Source: a bacterium
Lineage (GTDB): Bacteria; Electryoneota; RPQS01
Assembly: GCA_016703065.1 (NCBI GenBank)
Contig: JADJCU010000001.1
Span: 310,001-374,000, forward strand
Reading direction: 5' to 3'
Length of the DNA stretch: 64,000 nt
In this document: piece after piece, positions 62,659-64,000 of the stretch
Position numbering within the stretch: position 1 is the first letter of the stretch
Layout: each line of letters begins with the position of its first letter
Made by a program: the position numbers and the translations under genes
Notes under the pieces: model-generated
The model's database searches: none
Told to the model about the DNA's origin: nothing
The model's input: the letters and a program-made list of their open reading frames with translations, nothing else

Positions 62659-64000
62659 ATGCTTAGGCTAAAGTATTTGGTAGTGCTGGCGATTTGCGCA
62701 CTGGGAGCGTCGCAATCGTGGGCAACGAACGTCACGTTTCAAGTGAACATGAACGTTCAAATGGATCTGGGGAACTTTGTTCCGGCAACGGACAGCGTCG
62801 TCGTGCGCGGCGCATTTCAGGGATGGTCGGGCTACACGCACCAACTGCTCGATGGCGACGGCGACGGTATCTACGTCGGTACGTTTGATGTCGCGCCGCA
62901 AGAGGCCGAGTATCAGTACAAGTTCGTATGGCACCGCGGCGTTGAAGACCATTGGGAAGATATCGTCGATCCGGGTCATGGCAACAACCGCTGGGTGATC
63001 GTGGGCGATACGCCGCAGACGCTGCCGGTGGTGTACTTCAGCAATCTGGAATCAGCGGCGAGCGCGGATGTGGAAGTCAATTTCCGCGTGAATATGTCGG
63101 TGCAAACGCTGTCGGGTAATTTCGATCCCGCGACGGACTGGATCGTGATTCGCGGCAATCACACGAATATCGGTAACTGGGGCGGCGCAATTCGCCTGCT
63201 TGAAGAGACCGGAAACCCGGGCGTCTATTCGCGATGGGTACAGTTCACAGATCAGTCGACGGTGGCGCCGATTGAATACAAGTTCGTGATTCTGACGGAC
63301 GGCAATCCCGACGATCCGACTCCGGGTTGGGAGTCACTGCCGACGAACCGTATGATCACACCGACAGGCAGCGAACCGGATAATCTGCCTCCGCCGAGCG
63401 GAAACGAATACGGTGAGATCTTCCCGGAAGTTGTGTATTGGAGCAACATCACACCGGACGATATCATCACGCAGGATGTCGCAGTGACCTTCCGAGTTGA
63501 GATTACGCCGCTGATCGGCCGACTTGCAGACGACGGTTACGTGACCGACGTGCAGGTGAATACGGACACGGTCTTCACGGTGGAAGATATTCAAGTGGCC
63601 GGCGGCTCCGCTCCGCTGACGTGGTCATGGGCCAATATCGCGCCGGAATTCTGGCTGAATGACAACGGCACGGGCGGCGACGAAACCGCGGGTGACGATG
63701 TGTGGTCGGTGACGATTACGTTCCCGGCAGGTTCAGGCCGCACGGTCGAATACAAGTACGGCTGCAACCAGTTCGACGTGGAAGCCAGCGCCGGTGCGCA
63801 GTGGAACCACTTCCGCATGATCGATGACAGCCAGCCGACTTATCTTTTTGACATCGACTGCTTCGGCTCGACGGACACGCTGTATCAGGATTGGGCATGT
63901 CTGATCTCGGATGCGGATGAAGTGCCGACGCCGGTCATCAGCAGCTTCTCACTCGAACAGAACTACCCAAACCCGTTCAATCCGACGACAACGATCAATT
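62659..64000 (+). CDS. T9SS-sorted protein with starch-binding-like (CBM20/CBM48-type) domains, cut by window end
   Basis: The frame opens at ATG 62659 (AAGGAGG seven bases upstream) and stays open to the last base, giving 447 codons. Signal peptide 1-23; then repeated beta domains: 'VVVRGAFQGWSGYTHQLLDG' with 'YQYKFVW', 'WIVIRGNHTNIGNWGGAIRL' with 'IEYKFVIL', and a third with 'VEYKYGCNQFDVE'. The W-G/N-W and K-F patterns are those of CBM20-like and related early-set domains, which bind alpha-glucans. At the very end 'SLEQNYPNPFNPTTTIN' opens a T9SS domain, so roughly 60-70 residues are missing. No catalytic domain within the visible part. Confidence 0.88.
   Translation, partial: MLRLKYLVVLAICALGASQSWATNVTFQVNMNVQMDLGNFVPATDSVVVRGAFQGWSGYTHQLLDGDGDGIYVGTFDVAPQEAEYQYKFVWHRGVEDHWEDIVDPGHGNNRWVIVGDTPQTLPVVYFSNLESAASADVEVNFRVNMSVQTLSGNFDPATDWIVIRGNHTNIGNWGGAIRLLEETGNPGVYSRWVQFTDQSTVAPIEYKFVILTDGNPDDPTPGWESLPTNRMITPTGSEPDNLPPPSGNEYGEIFPEVVYWSNITPDDIITQDVAVTFRVEITPLIGRLADDGYVTDVQVNTDTVFTVEDIQVAGGSAPLTWSWANIAPEFWLNDNGTGGDETAGDDVWSVTITFPAGSGRTVEYKYGCNQFDVEASAGAQWNHFRMIDDSQPTYLFDIDCFGSTDTLYQDWACLISDADEVPTPVISSFSLEQNYPNPFNPTTTIN

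Noticed and set aside
1..64000. tRNA, rRNA, tmRNA, RNase P RNA, SRP RNA, integrase or transposase genes
   Set aside because: Looked for tRNA arms (GGTTCRAnTCC), characteristic RNA cores and DDE/tyrosine recombinase motifs by eye; none found. A covariance-model scan could still reveal a missed small RNA.

Overview
The window looks like a chromosomal segment of an uncultured Gram-negative bacterium of the Fibrobacterota-Chlorobiota-Bacteroidota (FCB) supergroup, probably one of its candidate phyla rather than Bacteroidota proper. About ten genes end in a type A type IX secretion (T9SS) sorting domain (NYPNPFNP-like start, then an xYDxxGRxV-like strand and a final short K/R-rich or LP end). A PorV/PorQ-like outer-membrane protein and a TonB-dependent receptor are present. 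Unlike typical Bacteroidota, many genes have clear GGAGG-type ribosome binding sites and sigma70-like promoters (TTGnnn, 16-17 bases, TAtATT), and the DNA is moderately GC rich. No rRNA, tRNA, CRISPR array, integrase or transposase was seen.

Layout. 0-2.3 kb: a degenerate cupredoxin, a small HTH protein, and two tandem RRM RNA-binding proteins, each with its own promoter, a shared structured leader and a terminator. 2.4-4.8 kb: a broken T9SS propeller-like gene, a cupin and a VOC protein. 4.9-10.5 kb: a redoxin followed by four T9SS-type proteins, three with an unusual CX3CH motif and one with a type-1 copper site. 10.5-13.7 kb: a beta-helix protein and an aldehyde dehydrogenase. 13.9-19.8 kb: DUF819 and CPA2 antiporter-like transporters, PGPGW protein, RsgA, cystathionine beta-synthase. 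19.8-24.4 kb: ATP-grasp enzyme, glycerophosphodiester phosphodiesterase, DapL, a TM1410-like lipoprotein, DapF. 24.6-27.8 kb: an outer-membrane porin with a CxxCH motif, a second cupredoxin, endonuclease IV. 28-34.8 kb: VWA lipoprotein, large P-domain T9SS protein, secreted proteins, DmeF-like metal exporter. 34.9-43.2 kb: beta-helix proteins, NtrC-type regulator, OmpA with thrombospondin repeats, a repeat-rich tail-fibre-like protein. 43.3-49.2 kb: YceI/MarR, an FMN 2-hydroxyacid enzyme, and a single-chain restriction-modification enzyme. 49.6-54.3 kb: PhoR/PhoB-like two-component pair, a Cys-rich metal-binding protein, a T9SS esterase. 54.7-64 kb: an overlapping three-gene set (TonB receptor, 1200-aa secreted protein, PorV-like) and a T9SS carbohydrate-binding-like protein running off the end.

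How it fits together. The main theme is the cell surface: T9SS cargo, outer-membrane proteins, lipoproteins and beta-helix adhesin-like proteins. Two places join secreted cupredoxins with CX3CH or CxxCH proteins and suggest extracellular redox chemistry. DapL plus DapF indicate the diaminopimelate aminotransferase route to lysine and peptidoglycan.

Two cautions and one main discovery. More than fifteen genes carry single-base frameshifts or in-frame stops, often in homopolymers and including probable housekeeping genes, so much of this is likely sequence error. The most striking structural signal is a set of dispersed palindromic repeats. Family A (about 48 bp, TCTCCCCCCAAA...TTTGGGGGG...AAGGGGGG) and family B (GGCACCCGC-T-GCGGGTGCC) are inserted in frame inside the restriction-modification gene. 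Family C (CCAGCG-N3-CGCTGG and relatives) sits directly on or against the stop codons of at least eight genes. The RRM gene leaders share a hairpin with a compensatory base-pair change.
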